This document shows positions 1 through 9,111 of a DNA stretch of 64,000 nt, in pieces. Source of the DNA: Paradesulfitobacterium ferrireducens. Its GTDB lineage: Bacteria; Bacillota; Desulfitobacteriia; Desulfitobacteriales; Desulfitobacteriaceae. Each line of letters starts with the position of its first letter. Position 1 is the stretch's first letter. Both the position numbers and the translations under genes were made by a program. The stretch covers positions 1 through 64,000 of the forward strand of contig NZ_JAFLRH010000024.1 in NCBI RefSeq assembly GCF_017310645.1. Direction: 5' to 3'. Below the pieces are notes generated by a model. That model was not told the origin of the DNA. It saw only the letters and a program-made list of their open reading frames with translations, and ran no database searches.

Positions 1-149
1 GGAGACCACTGGCTGTAAATCTCCGGATATTTGGCAAGGTTTTCGAGGATTTCCGTGCTGGGGGTGCCGGGGTAGGCGGCGGCGACGCGCACGCCGTACT
101 CATAGGCACCGCGGGCAATAGCCTCGTTGCCGGTCATTAAGGTTTTCAT
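1..149 (-). CDS. iorA: Indolepyruvate ferredoxin oxidoreductase alpha subunit paralog, 5' part only
   Basis: Reading the minus strand from the ATG at 149 gives 49 residues beginning MKTLMTGNEAIARGAYEYG and containing AYPGTPSTEILE. This is the thiamine-pyrophosphate enzyme N-terminus seen again in the complete iorA at 667-2421 (GNNAIAQGAYEAG, GYPGTPSTEILE). A ribosome site GGAGGAGAG lies a few bases before the ATG. The gene leaves the window on the left, so its length, its ferredoxin domain and its partner genes cannot be judged. By family it would oxidise aryl or branched 2-oxoacids to acyl-CoA with ferredoxin as acceptor. The two iorA copies are divergently arranged, about 520 bases apart. 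Confidence 0.85.
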   Translation of the reverse strand, partial: MKTLMTGNEAIARGAYEYGVRVAAAYPGTPSTEILENLAKYPEIYSQWS

Positions 150-666
150 TTCCCTTCTCTCCTCCTTGTTCTAAAGACAGCAGAAGTGAACTTGGGTCAA
201 GTGCGTAAGCCAAAATGTATCGAGACAAAATGGCGGGGGCCATTGTCTGAATTTTGAAACCAATATGGTCATAATTCTATCAGAAAAAAACAGGAAGTAA
301 AGAGGGGGATTTTTTTAGCAGAGAAAATTCTGGCGAGGCGAGAGGACAATTTGAGAAGTCGAATTTATGGGTCTAAATATTTAGAAACTTGTGAACATAC
401 TGAAACTAAAACCGTTTACCCTCGCTTTTAATCCGCCCAGTACAAAAAAATTACGTTTGACAGAATTCTCAATCTAAATGTCGGAATCTTTTGATATCAT
501 ATGCTCAACACAACGGAAGTGTAAGAAATTGGGACAGGGAGGTGCGGTTCAAAGCCAAAAGATCAGACAGGAGTTAGGGGAGGTTGCAGGCGGGGGCCAC
601 GCAGCACAAGACGACCTAGATTCCTGGAGAGAACAAGAAAGAGACTTAGAGGAGGGGGCACAGAGA
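150..666. other. Intergenic region between two divergent iorA genes
   Basis: No convincing gene is present. The frame of iorA stays open upstream to 478, but that part has no family similarity and no ribosome site. An imperfect inverted repeat (AGACAAAATGG / CCATTGTCT) lies at about 219-248 and could be an operator for one or both genes. A TTGACA at 457-462 has no matching -10 box at normal spacing. The rest, including a purine-rich stretch just before iorA, shows nothing I recognise. Confidence 0.5.
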
Positions 667-2421
667 ATGTCATTGCCAAGTCCAGGCCAGCGTATTCTGA
701 TGGCCGGAAACAACGCCATTGCCCAGGGCGCTTATGAAGCAGGAGTGTATTTTGCTTCAGGCTATCCTGGCACTCCAAGTACGGAAATTTTGGAGGTCAT
801 TTCCCAGTATTCTGACATACGAGCCCAGTGGGGAGCAAATGAGAAGGTCGCCTTTGATGAAGCGATGGGAGTCGCCATGTCCGGCAAACGGGCCTTATGC
901 TCGATGAAGTATGTCGGACTAAACGTGGCTGCCGATTCTTTCATGGTATTTCCCTTTGCCGGAACCGTGGGCGGGTTTGTCGTAATTTCTGCCGATGATC
1001 CCGGAATGTACAGTTCCCAAAATGAACAGGATAACCGCTATTTCGCGCGTCTGGCCCAAGTGCCGATGATTGAGCCGAGCGACCCCCAGGAAGCCAAGGA
1101 CTTCCTCAAACTGGCGTTCGAGCTGAGCGAGCAGTTTTCCACGCCGGTGCTCTACCGGACATCCATGCGTGTTTCCCACAGCAAAGGGATGGTGACAGTC
1201 GGGGAGCGTACGGAAGCTCCCGCGGACAAAAAATTTGTAAAAGACGTTCCCAACTGGGTGGTGCCGATTTTCGCCAAATCCCTGCGGGCCAAACTGGACG
1301 CGAAAATGGCCAGGATGGCTGAATTTGCCGAAACCTATCCCCATAACCGCCTTGAAGCAGGCAGCGGCAGGATCGGAATTATTACCAGCGGTGCCTCTTA
1401 CACCAACGCCAAGGAAGTTTTCCCCGAAGCTCCGGTCTTTAAGCTGGCCTTAACTTATCCCCTGCCCAAGCAAAAGATCCTCGACTTCTGCGCCCAATAT
1501 GAACAAGTTTATGTGATTGAGGAATTGGAACCGTTCATGGAAGAGCAAATCCGCGCCTGGGGTGTGAATAACATCGTGGGCAAGGATCGCTTGCCGCGTA
1601 CGGGAGAGTTCAGCGCGGATGTGCTGGCGCAGGCGTTTTTTGAAGAAGAGCCCGTGAAGGATTTTACCGGGGAGTTTGACATTATTGCCCGGCCGCCCCA
1701 GCTTTGCCCGGGCTGTCCCCACCGGGGCGCGTATTTGGCCTTGAAGAAGGCCGGGGCCCTGGTAACCGGGGATATCGGCTGTTACACTTTAGGCGCCTTG
1801 CCGCCGCTGGGGGCCATGCATACCTCTTTCTGTATGGGAGCCTCGATCGGCAATGCCTTCGGTTTTGAAATCGGGGGCACGGAAAAGGTGGCGGCGGTCA
1901 TCGGGGACTCGACCTTTATCCACGGCGGGATCCCTTCCCTGATTGACGTTGTGTACAACGGAGGGAATACCACGACCTTAATCCTGGACAACCGCACCAC
2001 CGGGATGACCGGACACCAGGAGCATCCGGCCACCGGTTTGACCCTGCAGGGCAAAGAAGCGCCGCGCCTGGATCTGGTGGGACTGGTTAAGTCCATCGGG
2101 GTTGAGCATGTGCAGGTGGCCGATCCTTTTGATCAGAAAGAGATGTATGCCTCAGTCAAGGAGGCCTTAGAGCATAACGGCCCATCCGTGATTATCACGA
2201 ACCGGCCCTGTATCTTCGCCCGGGGTGAGAAAACCAGGCCCAAGACCCCGTATGTGATCAACGAGGATAAATGCACACAGTGCGGTGCGTGCCAGCGCAT
2301 CGGCTGTCCCGGTGTCCTGCCCGGGGAGCAGCCGCGGATTGACGAAGTTTCCTGCACCGGATGTTCACTGTGTGCCCAGGCATGTAAATTCGATGCAATT
2401 GGGCTAAAGGGGGATGCGTAA
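667..2421 (+). CDS. iorA: Indolepyruvate ferredoxin oxidoreductase, alpha subunit
   Basis: The large subunit of a cytoplasmic, oxygen-sensitive 2-oxoacid:ferredoxin oxidoreductase. It converts indolepyruvate or phenylpyruvate-like acids with CoA to the acyl-CoA plus CO2 and reduced ferredoxin, or the reverse. The ATG at 667 is chosen because GGAGGGGG stands 8 bases before it and the product then starts at the family N-terminus; 584 residues fits the family. Visible parts are the GYPGTPSTEILE N-terminal domain, a thiamine-pyrophosphate region (GDIGCYTLGALPPLG, then VIGDSTFIHGG and LDNRTTGMTG), and a C-terminal two-cluster ferredoxin domain (CTQCGACQRIGCPG and CTGCSLCAQACKF). The stop overlaps the iorB start by one base, which implies coupled translation. 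The true substrate is not visible from sequence. Confidence 0.93.
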   Translation: MSLPSPGQRILMAGNNAIAQGAYEAGVYFASGYPGTPSTEILEVISQYSDIRAQWGANEKVAFDEAMGVAMSGKRALCSMKYVGLNVAADSFMVFPFAGTVGGFVVISADDPGMYSSQNEQDNRYFARLAQVPMIEPSDPQEAKDFLKLAFELSEQFSTPVLYRTSMRVSHSKGMVTVGERTEAPADKKFVKDVPNWVVPIFAKSLRAKLDAKMARMAEFAETYPHNRLEAGSGRIGIITSGASYTNAKEVFPEAPVFKLALTYPLPKQKILDFCAQYEQVYVIEELEPFMEEQIRAWGVNNIVGKDRLPRTGEFSADVLAQAFFEEEPVKDFTGEFDIIARPPQLCPGCPHRGAYLALKKAGALVTGDIGCYTLGALPPLGAMHTSFCMGASIGNAFGFEIGGTEKVAAVIGDSTFIHGGIPSLIDVVYNGGNTTTLILDNRTTGMTGHQEHPATGLTLQGKEAPRLDLVGLVKSIGVEHVQVADPFDQKEMYASVKEALEHNGPSVIITNRPCIFARGEKTRPKTPYVINEDKCTQCGACQRIGCPGVLPGEQPRIDEVSCTGCSLCAQACKFDAIGLKGDA

Positions 2422-3029
2422 TGGCTCAGGTAACGAATATTCTCCTCTGCGGAGTCGGGGGCCAGGGAGTGCTCCTGGCCAGCGAAGTTTTAGCTTTAGT
2501 GGCTGCCGAGGAAAAGGCAGAGGTTAAACAAACGGAAGTGCACGGTGTGGCCCAGCGGGGTGGCAGTGTGGTCAGCCATTTGCGTTTCGGGGACAAAGTT
2601 TTTTCTCCGACCGTAAGAACCGGCACCGGGGATATCTTAGTCGCTTTTGAAAAGCTCGAAGCGGTGCGCTACGGGCATTATGTCAAACCGGGCGGTTTGA
2701 TGCTAATCAATGATGTCGAAGTGATGCCCGGACAAATCGGGGAATATAAGCCCTATCCCACTGGGATTAACGAATTTTTGCACAAGAAGGGCTTTACACT
2801 CCAGGCCATCCCGGCAACGGCGAAAGCCAAAGAACTCGGAAACCCACGGGTGAGCAGTCTCATCATCCTGGGTGCTTTGTCGGCGCATTTGGATTTGTCG
2901 CCTGAAGCTTGGGAAAGGGTGATTGAAAGAAGAATTCCGGCCAAATTGTTGGAAGTCAATCTTAAAGCCTTCCAAGCCGGAGTGGAAATCGGCAAGAGTA
3001 TGGCCCAAGCCGCGGCGGCCGGCGCGTAA
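2421..3029 (+). CDS. iorB: Indolepyruvate ferredoxin oxidoreductase, beta subunit
   Basis: The small (gamma-domain) subunit that completes the IorAB enzyme. The 202 residues start [19 protein letters not shown], with the GVGGQG motif typical of pyruvate/2-oxoacid oxidoreductase gamma domains, followed by the conserved [21 protein letters not shown] segment (residues about 36-56). Its ATG shares a base with the iorA stop, so the two are co-translated. It is followed after 23 bases by the acyl-CoA ligase gene, which would make or use the same acyl-CoA. Length and motifs are normal. Confidence 0.93.
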   Translation: MAQVTNILLCGVGGQGVLLASEVLALVAAEEKAEVKQTEVHGVAQRGGSVVSHLRFGDKVFSPTVRTGTGDILVAFEKLEAVRYGHYVKPGGLMLINDVEVMPGQIGEYKPYPTGINEFLHKKGFTLQAIPATAKAKELGNPRVSSLIILGALSAHLDLSPEAWERVIERRIPAKLLEVNLKAFQAGVEIGKSMAQAAAAGA

Positions 3030-3052
3030 GAATGAAGGAGGGGCAAGAAGAG

Positions 3053-4402
3053 ATGAGAGTCAAGAAACCCGTGACCGGAACGAAACAATGCCTGATTTGG
3101 GACCGGGAGCATGAAACCATGCCGCGGCCCAAACTGGAGAAATTACAGCTGGAGCGCCTGCAGCGCACGGTGGAACGCTGCTATGAACGCGTTCCCTTTT
3201 ACCGGGAAAAAATGGATGAGCTGGGCGTTAAGCCTGAGGATATTGTCACCCTTAAAGATGTGAGCAAACTTCCGTTTACAACCAAATATGACCTGCGGGA
3301 AAACTATCCCTTCAAGATGTTTGCTGAACCGATGGAGCGGGTGGTGCGCCTGCATGCTTCCAGCGGCACCACCGGCAAACCCGTCGTGGCCGGGTATACG
3401 GCGAAAGACCTGGACACCTGGGCCGAACTGATTGCCCGTGTCTACACTTCCGGTGGAGTCACCAATGCCGATGTGGTGCACAATGCTTACGGTTATGGGC
3501 TGTTCACGGGTGGCATGGGTTTCCACTATGGGGCTGAGAAGGTCGGAGCCACCATTGTTCCGGTGTCCGGGGGGCTCACCAAACGCCAGGTGATGCTATG
3601 GCAGGATTTCGGAGCCTCGGTGCTCTGTTCGACCCCGTCATATGCCCTGGTTTTAGCGGAACAGGCAGCCGAGATGGGAATTGACACTGCCCGGGACCTG
3701 AACCTGCGCGTAGGCTTCTTTGGGGCGGAACCGTGGACTTTGGAAATGAAAAAAGAAATTGAAGAAAAGCTAAACATTGAAGCCTTTGACATTTACGGCC
3801 TCACAGAATTAATCGGGCCGGGGGTTTCTTCCGAGTGCCCTTACCATGATGGCTTGCATATCAATGAGGATCACTTCCTAGTTGAGACGATTGATCCGGA
3901 TACCGGAGAAGTGCTGCCGCCCGGAACTCCGGGAGAGATGGTTCTAACCTCTCTTACGAAAGAAGCCTTCCCGGTCCTGCGCTTCCGCACCCGGGACCGT
4001 ACCATCATTAACCAGGAGACCTGTGCCTGCGGCCGCACCACGGCCCGCATGATGAGAGTCACCGGGCGCACGGATGATATGCTGATTATCCGCGGAGTGA
4101 ATGTGTTCCCCTCTCAAATCGAGAGTGTGATTCTGTCCGTGCCGCATCTGGAGCCGCAATACGTGATCGTGGTTGACCGCGGAAGCACGCACATGGATGA
4201 TCTGGAAGTATTGGTTGAGTGTTCAGAAGATTTATATAACAAGGGCGCGGAAGCTATGAAAGAGGCGCAGGAGCATTTAAGCCGGGAATTACACCAAGTC
4301 TTGGCCTTAAATGCCCGCATCAAGGTCGTAGGACCCAAGACCCTGCAGCGCAGTGAAGGCAAGGCCAAACGGGTGGTCGATCTGCGCGAGCTCAGCCATT
4401 AA
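3053..4402 (+). CDS. paaK: Phenylacetate-CoA ligase family (AMP-forming)
   Basis: An adenylate-forming ligase of the phenylacetate-CoA ligase type, making an aryl- or acyl-CoA from acid, ATP and CoA in the cytoplasm. The P-loop-like motif [17 protein letters not shown], the YGLTE motif near residue 250 and the C-terminal [11 protein letters not shown] hinge are all present. The ATG at 3053 is preferred over one at 3032 because AGGAGGGG lies about 10 bases before it; 449 residues results. Pairing of PaaK-like ligases with IorAB is common in anaerobes that ferment or assimilate aromatic or branched acids. The ligase can recycle the acyl-CoA, capturing ATP, or feed reductive carboxylation. The substrate is not proven; phenylacetate and indoleacetate are the family precedents. 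Confidence 0.88.
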   Translation: MRVKKPVTGTKQCLIWDREHETMPRPKLEKLQLERLQRTVERCYERVPFYREKMDELGVKPEDIVTLKDVSKLPFTTKYDLRENYPFKMFAEPMERVVRLHASSGTTGKPVVAGYTAKDLDTWAELIARVYTSGGVTNADVVHNAYGYGLFTGGMGFHYGAEKVGATIVPVSGGLTKRQVMLWQDFGASVLCSTPSYALVLAEQAAEMGIDTARDLNLRVGFFGAEPWTLEMKKEIEEKLNIEAFDIYGLTELIGPGVSSECPYHDGLHINEDHFLVETIDPDTGEVLPPGTPGEMVLTSLTKEAFPVLRFRTRDRTIINQETCACGRTTARMMRVTGRTDDMLIIRGVNVFPSQIESVILSVPHLEPQYVIVVDRGSTHMDDLEVLVECSEDLYNKGAEAMKEAQEHLSRELHQVLALNARIKVVGPKTLQRSEGKAKRVVDLRELSH

Positions 4403-4417
4403 GCGGGGGTGACAAGC

Positions 4418-5680
4418 ATGGGCATGACAATGACGGAAAAAATCCTGGCCGCTCACGCCGGTTTAAGCGAAGTGCGTCCCGGCCAAATCATTAATGCCAA
4501 GGTCGATCTGGTCCTGGCCAATGAACTCTCAGCCATTGTGGCGATAGAGGAGTTCGGGAAGATCCGGGGAGCGGACAAAGTATTTGATCCGGGAAAAATT
4601 GTGATCGTGCCTGATCACTTTACTCCGAACAAGGATATCCAGTCAGCCAAGGTAGCCAAGGCCGTGCGCGAGTTCGCCCGCAAGCATGAGACACTTTACT
4701 ATGAAGTAGGCCGGATGGGGATCGAGCATGTGCTTTTGCCCGAGCAGGGCCTGGTACGGCCCGGCATGCTGGTAATCGGCGGGGATTCCCATACCTGCAC
4801 CTACGGCGGGGTGGGAGCGTTCGCTACCGGAGTCGGTTCGACCGACGTGGCTGTGGCTTGGGCCCTCGGAGAAGTCTGGCTCAAGGTGCCCCCGACCATC
4901 CGCATTGAATTCCGCGGGAAAAAACAACCCTGGGTGTCCGGCAAGGATATGATTCTCTATGCTATCGGAAAACTGGGAGTGGATGGCGGCATTTACAGCG
5001 CGCTTGAGTTTACCGGAGAAGCAATCAGCGAATTAACGGTAGCGGAGCGGCTGACTATGGCCAATATGGCGATTGAGGCCGGTGCTAAAAACGGGATCTT
5101 TGCGGTAGACGCCAAGACGGAAGAGTATGTTAAAAATGCTACGGATAAGCCGTATACCGTATACGCCAGCGACCCGGATGCTCAGTATGCCCAAACCATT
5201 GTCTTCGACATGGCGGAAATTGAGCCCCAGGTAGCTTTTCCCCACCTCCCGTCCAATACCAAGCCGATTTCCCAAGTAGGGGAAGTCGAAATCGACCAGG
5301 TTGTAATCGGTTCCTGCACCAATGGCCGGATTGAAGATTTGCGCGTGGCAGCTTCGCTATTGAAAGGGAAGAAAATTCATCCCAAGGTGCGCTGCATTGT
5401 CATTCCGGGGACGCAAAAGGTGTATATGCAGGCCATGAAGGAAGGACTCTTGGAGACTTTCGTCGAGGCAGACTGCGTGGTATCCACCCCGACTTGCGGA
5501 CCCTGTGTCGGCGGACATATGGGGATTATGGCCGAGAATGAGCGATGTGTCTCCACCACCAACCGTAACTTTATCGGGCGCATGGGGCATGTAACCAGTG
5601 AGATTTACCTGGCAAGCCCGGCGGTTGCAGCTGCCACCGCCCTGGCCGGCAAAGTGATGGACCCGGGTGAGATCAAGTAA
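4418..5680 (+). CDS. leuC: Aconitase-family dehydratase large subunit (LeuC / homoaconitase type)
   Basis: Large subunit of a two-part hydro-lyase of the 3-isopropylmalate dehydratase / homoaconitase type, which moves a hydroxyl between adjacent carbons of a 2-alkylmalate using a [4Fe-4S] cluster. Cluster ligands are visible in [13 protein letters not shown] and [11 protein letters not shown], and the substrate-binding [11 protein letters not shown] is present. The start [15 protein letters not shown] at 4418 is a normal LeuC N-terminus and has GGGGG about 8 bases upstream; a GTG at 4409 is the alternative. At 420 residues it is the short, archaeal-like two-subunit form. It lies 15 bases from the paaK-like gene and 17 from the small subunit, so it is in the same operon. 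Substrate could be isopropylmalate, homocitrate, citrate or an aryl analogue. Confidence 0.9.
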   Translation: MGMTMTEKILAAHAGLSEVRPGQIINAKVDLVLANELSAIVAIEEFGKIRGADKVFDPGKIVIVPDHFTPNKDIQSAKVAKAVREFARKHETLYYEVGRMGIEHVLLPEQGLVRPGMLVIGGDSHTCTYGGVGAFATGVGSTDVAVAWALGEVWLKVPPTIRIEFRGKKQPWVSGKDMILYAIGKLGVDGGIYSALEFTGEAISELTVAERLTMANMAIEAGAKNGIFAVDAKTEEYVKNATDKPYTVYASDPDAQYAQTIVFDMAEIEPQVAFPHLPSNTKPISQVGEVEIDQVVIGSCTNGRIEDLRVAASLLKGKKIHPKVRCIVIPGTQKVYMQAMKEGLLETFVEADCVVSTPTCGPCVGGHMGIMAENERCVSTTNRNFIGRMGHVTSEIYLASPAVAAATALAGKVMDPGEIK

Positions 5681-5697
5681 GGAGGGGGAGCAAGAGG

Positions 5698-6198
5698 ATG
5701 ATTGAAGGATCTGTCTGGAAGTTTGGCCGTGACATTGATACGGATGTGATTATTGCCGGCCGTTATTGCAATATTCCTGACCCTAAAGAACTTGCGAAAC
5801 ACGTATTTGAAGACCTCGATCCCACTTTCGCTTCCCGCTTCGTTCCAGGGGATGTGATCGTGGCAGACTCTAATTTTGGCTGCGGTTCCTCAAGAGAAGT
5901 CGCGCCTTTGTGCCTGAAGGCTGCCGGAGTGGCAGCCGTGGCGGCGCCGTCTTTTGCCCGTATTTTTTACCGCAATTCCATAAATATCGGACTCCCGATT
6001 TTCGAGATTCCGGACATTGCCAAATTTTTTGAGCAAGGGCAAAAGGTAAGGATTGATCCGGCCACCGGCCTGGTCACAAACTTGAGCACATCTCAGTCGT
6101 TTACGGCTGCTCCCTTCCCGGAGTTCATGGAGAAGATCATGGCTGCCGGAGGGCTTGTGAATTATGCCAGTGAGCGTTTAGGAGGGAGTAAAGCATGA
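5698..6198 (+). CDS. leuD: Aconitase-family dehydratase small subunit (LeuD type)
   Basis: The swivel-domain subunit that pairs with the preceding large subunit. The 166 residues include DTDVIIAGRYCNI (residues about 12-24), the NFGCGSSREVAP phosphate-site loop and SFARIFYRNSINIGLPIFE. In studied archaeal members the loop after the second conserved Arg (YLRT versus YLVY-like) sets whether homoaconitate or isopropylmalate is used. Here the equivalent reads YCNI, which matches neither and leaves the substrate open. The ribosome site GGAGGGGG is about 10 bases upstream. The stop overlaps the start of the next gene by four bases. Confidence 0.9.
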   Translation: MIEGSVWKFGRDIDTDVIIAGRYCNIPDPKELAKHVFEDLDPTFASRFVPGDVIVADSNFGCGSSREVAPLCLKAAGVAAVAAPSFARIFYRNSINIGLPIFEIPDIAKFFEQGQKVRIDPATGLVTNLSTSQSFTAAPFPEFMEKIMAAGGLVNYASERLGGSKA

Positions 6199-7262
6199 CC
6201 GGTTCTAAGCGTAAGTACAAAATCGGAGTAATCGGCGGCGACGGTGTCGGTCCTGAGGTTGTAGCTGAAGGACTGAAGGTGCTGGAACACGTTGCCCGTC
6301 AGTTTGGGTTTAGCTATGAAGTGAAGGAATACCCCTGGTCGGCCCAGCACTATCTCGATACCGGGGTCACCATGCCGGAGTCTGTGCTCGAGGAGTATAA
6401 GACGATGGATGCCGTTTACCTGGGAGCCCTGGGAGATCCGCGCCTTGAGCCCGGCTTTATTGAACGGCCGGTGATTATGGGACTGCGCTTCGGGCTTGAT
6501 CTCTATGTCAACCTGCGCCCCATCAAGCTCTATGCTGAGGAATTCTGCCCCCTTAAAGGGAAGAAACCGGAAGACGTGGATATGGTGGTCGTCCGGGAGA
6601 ATACCGAGGATGCCTATACCGGGATCGGAGGAATTTTCAAAAAAGGAACTCCCGATGAAGTAGCGATTGCCGATATGGTCTTCACCCGCAAAGGGGCGGA
6701 GCGGGCCATCCGCTACGCTTTCGAACTGGCCCGCAAACGCAATAAAAAGAAAAAAGTGACCTTAATCGACAAGGCCAATGCCATTCGTGCTATGGATCTC
6801 TGGACCCGCACCTTTGAAGAAGTGGGGGAAGAGTATCCGGATATCGAGCGGGATCACGCCTACATTGATGCCGCCTGCATGTGGATGGTGAAAAATCCGG
6901 AATGGTTTGATGTGGCTGTCACGAGCAACCTGTTCGGGGATATCATCACCGACATCGGCGCCATGATCCAAGGAGGTCTGGGCATTGCCGCCTCCGGTAA
7001 TATCCACCCAGGGAAAGTTTCCATGTTTGAGCCCATTCACGGCTCGGCGCCCAAGTACGCGGGCAAAAACGTGGCCAATCCGATGGCAGCTATCGCAGCC
7101 ATGGGCATGCTCCTCGATTATGTCGGAGAAGCGGAGGCCGCTGCCAAGATTGACCTGGCTTTACGCGGGCTCTTGTCATCCGGCAAGGTCCCGTCCCTGG
7201 GGGCGGACTCCGGCCTTTCCACCACCCGTGTCGGGGAAATGGTGAGGGAAGTGCTTGGCTAG
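6195..7262 (+). CDS. leuB: Beta-decarboxylating dehydrogenase (isopropylmalate / homoisocitrate / isocitrate type)
   Basis: An NAD(P)-dependent oxidative decarboxylase that would take the product of the preceding dehydratase to a 2-oxoacid one carbon longer than the starting one. The 355 residues contain GVIGGDGVGPEV, the LRFGLDLYVNLRP substrate segment, VRENTEDAYTG, the metal-site VTSNLFGDIITDIGA and the nucleotide-loop HGSAPKYAGKNVANP. The Ser-x-Asn pattern typical of NADP isocitrate dehydrogenase is not apparent in the substrate helix, which favours a malate-analogue other than isocitrate but does not decide it. It overlaps leuD by four bases (ATGA), so it is translationally coupled and ends the first operon. 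Confidence 0.87.
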   Translation: MTGSKRKYKIGVIGGDGVGPEVVAEGLKVLEHVARQFGFSYEVKEYPWSAQHYLDTGVTMPESVLEEYKTMDAVYLGALGDPRLEPGFIERPVIMGLRFGLDLYVNLRPIKLYAEEFCPLKGKKPEDVDMVVVRENTEDAYTGIGGIFKKGTPDEVAIADMVFTRKGAERAIRYAFELARKRNKKKKVTLIDKANAIRAMDLWTRTFEEVGEEYPDIERDHAYIDAACMWMVKNPEWFDVAVTSNLFGDIITDIGAMIQGGLGIAASGNIHPGKVSMFEPIHGSAPKYAGKNVANPMAAIAAMGMLLDYVGEAEAAAKIDLALRGLLSSGKVPSLGADSGLSTTRVGEMVREVLG

Positions 7263-7267
7263 GGATA

Positions 7268-7380
7268 AGGAGTCAGAAGACAGGAGACAGGAGTCAGGAG
7301 GAGTTAGGAGACAGAAGTAAGGAGATGGAAGACAGAAGCTCATGATACTCTGAGTACTGACTACTGAATTCTGAGTACTC
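7268..7380. repeat. Purine-rich imperfect direct repeats and short inverted repeats
   Basis: The gap between the leuB-like gene and the acyltransferase gene starts with a run of degenerate units such as GGAGTCAG, GGAGACAG and GGAGTTAG (7268-7339). A second part follows in which CTGAGTACT occurs twice (7350-7358 and 7371-7379) in a partly palindromic setting. A hairpin CCCAGCA/TGCTGGG follows at 7439-7457. A weaker purine-rich GAGTCAG tract also occurs at about 12200-12260. It may be a dispersed repeat family; nothing shows a function. Confidence 0.5.
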
Positions 7381-7533
7381 TTGGAAAACAGGCTTAAAAT
7401 ACAGAACGATATTCCGCCAGCAGAACGGTAGGAGAAATCCCAGCAGGGGATGCTGGGGTACGGTAGTTGCAGAAATTATGGTGGCAGCTGGAGAAGGTTT
7501 ATTCAGAAAGAAGATAAAAAGGGAGGAATATTT

Positions 7534-8928
7534 ATGCTGCGTGAACCCATAGAGCAACTGCTCCACGGTCCGCTTGAGTTTACCAAGGGGATTCCATTCC
7601 CCGATCCGAAAGAACTGCGTATTTATGATTCAACCCTTCGCGACGGGGAACAGATGCCCGGTGTGGCCTACACCCCGGAGCAGAAGCTGGAAATAACCAA
7701 GATGCTGAGTGAAATTGGGGTGCATATTATTGACGTTGGTTTCCCGGGGGTGTCTGCCTCCGAGCAAAAGGCACTGCGACTGATTATGGAAGCCAAACGC
7801 CGCGGGGAGCTGCGTCCGGATCTTGAGATCGTGGTCATGTGCCGTTCCAACTACCGGGATATAGATGCGACCCTGGAAGTGCTGCAGGAGATTAATATTG
7901 CAGCTGAAGAAGTGACCTTCTTTATTTTCACCACCGCTTCCGATCTCCATAATAAGTATAAAATCGGAAAAACCCTGCTTCACCGCGAAGGCATTCCGGA
8001 AGAAGAGTGGCTGGATCGCCCCATCGAGTGGTACCGGGAAGCCAATCTTCGCATGATGGAAGATGCCATCCGCTACGCTCGTTCCAAGGGAGTAAAATAT
8101 ATCGAGTTTGGCGGGGAGGACGGTTCGCGGGCTGATATCGGTTACAACATCGAGCTGTTCAAGCGCGGTCTGGCAGCAGGCGGCACCCGGCCCTCTTTCC
8201 CGGATACCGTGGGAACACTTTCACCGGAGGCTACGGAATTCTACACTTCGCGCTTAGTGCAAGCGATTCCGGAAGCTCCGCTGCTGGTGCACTTCCACAA
8301 TGATTTTGGCCTCGGCAGTTATAACACGATTAAGGCGATTCAAAACGGAGCCAGGGCTTTCTGCACTACCGTGGCCGGTTATGGGGAACGCGCCGGCAAC
8401 GCCCCCCTGCATGAAGTGGTGGTCACACTTAAAGTCCTCTACGGCATTGAGATTCCGGGCTTCAAGTACCATTTGCTGAAAGACCTCTACCGTTTGGTGG
8501 AAAGCTATTCCGGGATTCCCGTTCAGGCCCATGCGCCGATCATCGGACCCCAGGTCTTTACCCATGAGAGCGGGATTCATACGGCAGGAGTCTTGATTGA
8601 CCGCCGCATCTATGAGGCTATTCCATCGGAGCTGGTCGGGCAGCAGCAGCGCTTTGTATACGGTAAGCACTCAGGCGGCCAGATTATTGAATTTGCCTTG
8701 AAGCGCATGGAGAAGGAACTCAATGAGGCCGGAGTGCAAGTTACCCAAGAATTGATTGACAAAACCACCTCCGAGATGAAGCGTTTGCGGGAAGCCAAGG
8801 CTGCAACCGATTTGCTGCAAAAGCTCATTCATATTTACCATAAAACCCTGGATTCCATCGGGCTGACGGATAAGGATTTATTTGAGACGGCCATGCGCAT
8901 CAGCAAGGAATTGGAGCAGGGAGCGTAA
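7534..8928 (+). CDS. DRE-TIM acyltransferase (homocitrate / Re-citrate / isopropylmalate synthase type)
   Basis: Condenses acetyl-CoA with a 2-oxoacid. The catalytic signature YDSTLRDGEQMPG (residues about 31-43), the metal-binding HFHNDFGLG and GYGERAGNAPL identify the family. At 464 residues it lacks a recognisable C-terminal LeuA allosteric domain and instead has a long helical tail. The N-terminal extension before the barrel (LREPIEQLLHGPLEF) resembles the group that includes the anaerobe Re-citrate synthases; this is from memory, not a search. It starts at 7534 with GGGAGG 7 bases upstream. It sits downstream of the leuCDB-like genes, and a separate canonical leuA with a leucine T-box lies at 28287. 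A role other than leucine synthesis is therefore plausible: citrate for 2-oxoglutarate, homocitrate, or aryl chain elongation. Confidence 0.8.
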   Translation: MLREPIEQLLHGPLEFTKGIPFPDPKELRIYDSTLRDGEQMPGVAYTPEQKLEITKMLSEIGVHIIDVGFPGVSASEQKALRLIMEAKRRGELRPDLEIVVMCRSNYRDIDATLEVLQEINIAAEEVTFFIFTTASDLHNKYKIGKTLLHREGIPEEEWLDRPIEWYREANLRMMEDAIRYARSKGVKYIEFGGEDGSRADIGYNIELFKRGLAAGGTRPSFPDTVGTLSPEATEFYTSRLVQAIPEAPLLVHFHNDFGLGSYNTIKAIQNGARAFCTTVAGYGERAGNAPLHEVVVTLKVLYGIEIPGFKYHLLKDLYRLVESYSGIPVQAHAPIIGPQVFTHESGIHTAGVLIDRRIYEAIPSELVGQQQRFVYGKHSGGQIIEFALKRMEKELNEAGVQVTQELIDKTTSEMKRLREAKAATDLLQKLIHIYHKTLDSIGLTDKDLFETAMRISKELEQGA

Positions 8929-9017
8929 TTAAAAAAAATTAAAATCTTTAAGTGAAGCAGGAAACTTAAAAGATATGTAGAACTATTCTGTATAAAGCAA
9001 AATTAATACTTGGAATA

Positions 9018-9069
9018 AAGGCCATGGAGGTCAAGACCCGGTAAATAGGGTCACTCCTTGGCCTTTTAT
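9018..9069 (+). terminator. Long hairpin with T-run after the acyltransferase gene
   Basis: AAGGCCA pairs with TGGCCTT, with further inner pairing GGAG/CTCC and GACCC/GGGTC, and the right arm runs into TTTTATT. It lies about 90 bases after the stop at 8928 and before the CooT-family gene, so it probably ends the upstream transcript. It could also be a leader attenuator for the nickel/cobalt genes. Confidence 0.7.
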
Positions 9070-9111
9070 TGTTTTCAAACCGGTGCATTAAATCAAAGGA
9101 GGAATACAGCC

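Noticed and set aside
478-666. 63-codon N-terminal extension of iorA
   Set aside because: It has no IorA similarity, no ribosome site at 478, and a strong site stands directly before the ATG at 667.
7439-7457. Hairpin CCCAGCA/TGCTGGG as a terminator
   Set aside because: No T-run follows and it lies inside a short gap just before the next gene, so no claim is made beyond a hairpin.
8929-9111. Cobalamin or NiCo riboswitch before the cooT-cbiMQO genes
   Set aside because: No B12-box or NiCo-type four-way junction could be recognised; the only structure is the terminator-like hairpin at 9018-9069.
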